This document shows positions 62,788-64,000 of a stretch of DNA of 64,000 nt, piece by piece. Every line of letters starts with the position of its first letter. Positions within the stretch are counted from its first letter, which is position 1. Position numbers and translations under genes: made by a program. Source of the stretch: Tritrichomonas musculus. Taxonomy: Eukaryota; Parabasalia; Tritrichomonadida; Tritrichomonadidae. The notes under the pieces are model-generated. The model was not told the DNA's origin and made no database searches. It worked only from the letters and a program-made list of their open reading frames with translations. The stretch is taken from assembly GCA_039105265.1 (NCBI GenBank), contig JAPFFF010000058.1, forward strand, positions 186,001 through 250,000, in the 5' to 3' direction.

Positions 62788-64000
62788 ATGGAAAAACAAT
62801 ATATAGTTATAACTAGACCTGCTGAACCTTCTCAAGTTGTGAACGCAAGTTTTGTTATGGGGAAAACAACATATCAAATTAAGAGAGATCTTAATCTTCA
62901 AAAAGAAATTTTATTTATTACGACGCCATACATTCGTTGGCCTCTTTTAAATCAAAGTATACCTTCAAATGATTATCCTCAACTTTTGATTAAAGAGAAT
63001 CCAGGCAAATATACTCGTCCAGATTACTATCTAACAATATTACCATATGACAAACAAAACGATTTAATTTTCTACGTCAAAGTGCAGACAGAACCTGATT
63101 TTAGAATACCTCCATTTGAAGTTTCGATTAGATATCAAAACGAATATTCGTTAAATCTTGAATTTTTCTTACAATGTGCAATCCAACAATTTCAATTAGA
63201 AGGTACAAATTATCATTTGCTATTAGATGGATTACCAGCTTGTGGAAATATTAGTTTTTCAAGATTAGCACAAACAAATTTAGTCTTATTTTGTACATTG
63301 ACTAATAATGCACAATATATTGTCAGAACAAGAATGAATATTATTAATGAGATACAGTCGACAGAACAGACCTATTTAAATGGCCTTCACCATTTGTATA
63401 ATGATTGGAGAAAAGAATTGATAGCAAATAAAATGATTACTGATGCTGAAGATACACAAATTTTCAAAACATTTCCATCAATTATTTTATGCCATGAAAG
63501 TTTTTTGAAAAGTATTCAGAGTAGAGCCGAAGAATCAAATTACGGAGCTATGTATTCTGATGTTTTCCTGGATTTCGCTTCTTATTTTAAAATATCTCTG
63601 AACTATATCTCAAATTATCACAAAGTAATTGAAATTATCAAAGAAAAATCAAAGAGAAAGGAATGGGTTAAAAAATTAAATGAACTTGAAACAAAACTTG
63701 GCCTTTTATCCAATTACCTCATTACTCCAGTTCAAAGAATGCCTCGTTACATACTTTTCTTAAGAGAATTAATTAAATTTACTCCTTCATCTCATCCAGA
63801 TGCTGAATTATTAAAAATGGCAGATGAATCTATGCGTGAAATTGCAAACCAAATCAATGGTGCAGCTACCATTGCTGAAAACGAAAATAAGGTATTCATG
63901 ATCCATCAAAATGTTGAAAATGCAAATATATTAGAAGCGTCAAGAATTTTTATTGCTCAATACCAAGTCACATATACCAAAAATTCCATTTATCCTGCCA
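62788..64000 (+). CDS. RhoGEF (DH-domain) protein, 5' part, runs off the window
   Basis: This is a guanine nucleotide exchange factor for Rho/Rac-type GTPases. The frame is open from the ATG at 62788 to the window end (404 codons). Residues 1-180 form an unrecognised, beta-rich N-terminal part (MEKQYIVITRPAEPSQVV start). Residues about 184-380 are a Dbl-homology domain: the opening helix NIINEIQSTEQTYLNGLHHL, then the hallmark LLSNYLITPVQRMPRYILFL (near 305-325). The sequence then enters what should be the PH domain. Only the start is visible, so further domains are unknown. No clear Inr is seen before the ATG. Confidence 0.92.
   Translation, partial: MEKQYIVITRPAEPSQVVNASFVMGKTTYQIKRDLNLQKEILFITTPYIRWPLLNQSIPSNDYPQLLIKENPGKYTRPDYYLTILPYDKQNDLIFYVKVQTEPDFRIPPFEVSIRYQNEYSLNLEFFLQCAIQQFQLEGTNYHLLLDGLPACGNISFSRLAQTNLVLFCTLTNNAQYIVRTRMNIINEIQSTEQTYLNGLHHLYNDWRKELIANKMITDAEDTQIFKTFPSIILCHESFLKSIQSRAEESNYGAMYSDVFLDFASYFKISLNYISNYHKVIEIIKEKSKRKEWVKKLNELETKLGLLSNYLITPVQRMPRYILFLRELIKFTPSSHPDAELLKMADESMREIANQINGAATIAENENKVFMIHQNVENANILEASRIFIAQYQVTYTKNSIYPA

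Overview
The window reads as nuclear DNA of an AT-rich, intron-poor flagellated protist, most likely a parabasalid of the Tritrichomonas/Trichomonas type. This is inferred from several signs. Long genes are uninterrupted. Several start codons lie 3-25 nt behind a TCA-Y-(T/A) element that matches the trichomonad initiator (Inr). A SPEF1-like flagellar protein, Sel1-repeat kinase and calpain genes, and bacterial-looking HAD and cyclase genes occur together. The tRNAs are eukaryotic in type, and the intergenic DNA is full of homopolymer tracts and DNA transposons. I cannot fix the species from sequence alone.

Layout. Bases 1-22,340 are a compact housekeeping block: a coiled-coil protein, two unrecognised proteins, a Cof-type HAD phosphatase, an importin-beta-like karyopherin, tRNA-Ser(TGA), ATG7, an exostosin-like membrane glycosyltransferase, NMD3, a one-span membrane protein, a Rab GTPase, a SPEF1-like CH protein, an ABCA-type half transporter, tRNA-Pro(CGG) and a caspase-fold protein. 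Bases 22,340-31,100 are gene-poor. They hold a Pif1-helicase fossil, a 2.2 kb TTAA-flanked inverted-repeat element, a TA-flanked MITE, a Tc1/mariner-like remnant and a 766 bp element with 8-bp target duplications. Two signalling genes follow, a PP1/PP2A-class phosphatase and a TKL-like kinase with Sel1 repeats, separated by a 578 bp foldback element with nearly identical 142 bp arms.

The main find is a 17,175 bp Mutator-like element (MULE) at 39,302-56,476. Its 34 bp terminal inverted repeats match at 32 positions, and a perfect 9 bp target duplication (AATTATTTT) flanks it. It carries a 16-unit array of 111/126-127 bp repeats, an intact 1,501-residue transposase with a full DDE triad and a roughly 630-residue glutamine-rich insert, and a satellite of exactly 122 units of 63 bp with no length variation. 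Almost the only variation between satellite units is one G/A position, which forms a binary pattern along 7.7 kb.

Bases 57,000-64,000 return to genes: a calpain with Sel1 repeats and a C-terminal CaaX box, tRNA-Leu(TAA), a second inverted copy of the 766 bp element with its own 8-bp duplication, a cyclase-family (kynurenine formamidase-like) gene with an in-frame stop, TVP23, and the start of a RhoGEF gene that runs off the window.

The host genes are mostly unrelated single-gene units: ribosome export, nuclear import, autophagy, Golgi/vesicle traffic, flagellum and signalling. The accessory region is best explained by repeated insertion of cut-and-paste transposons into intergenic DNA.
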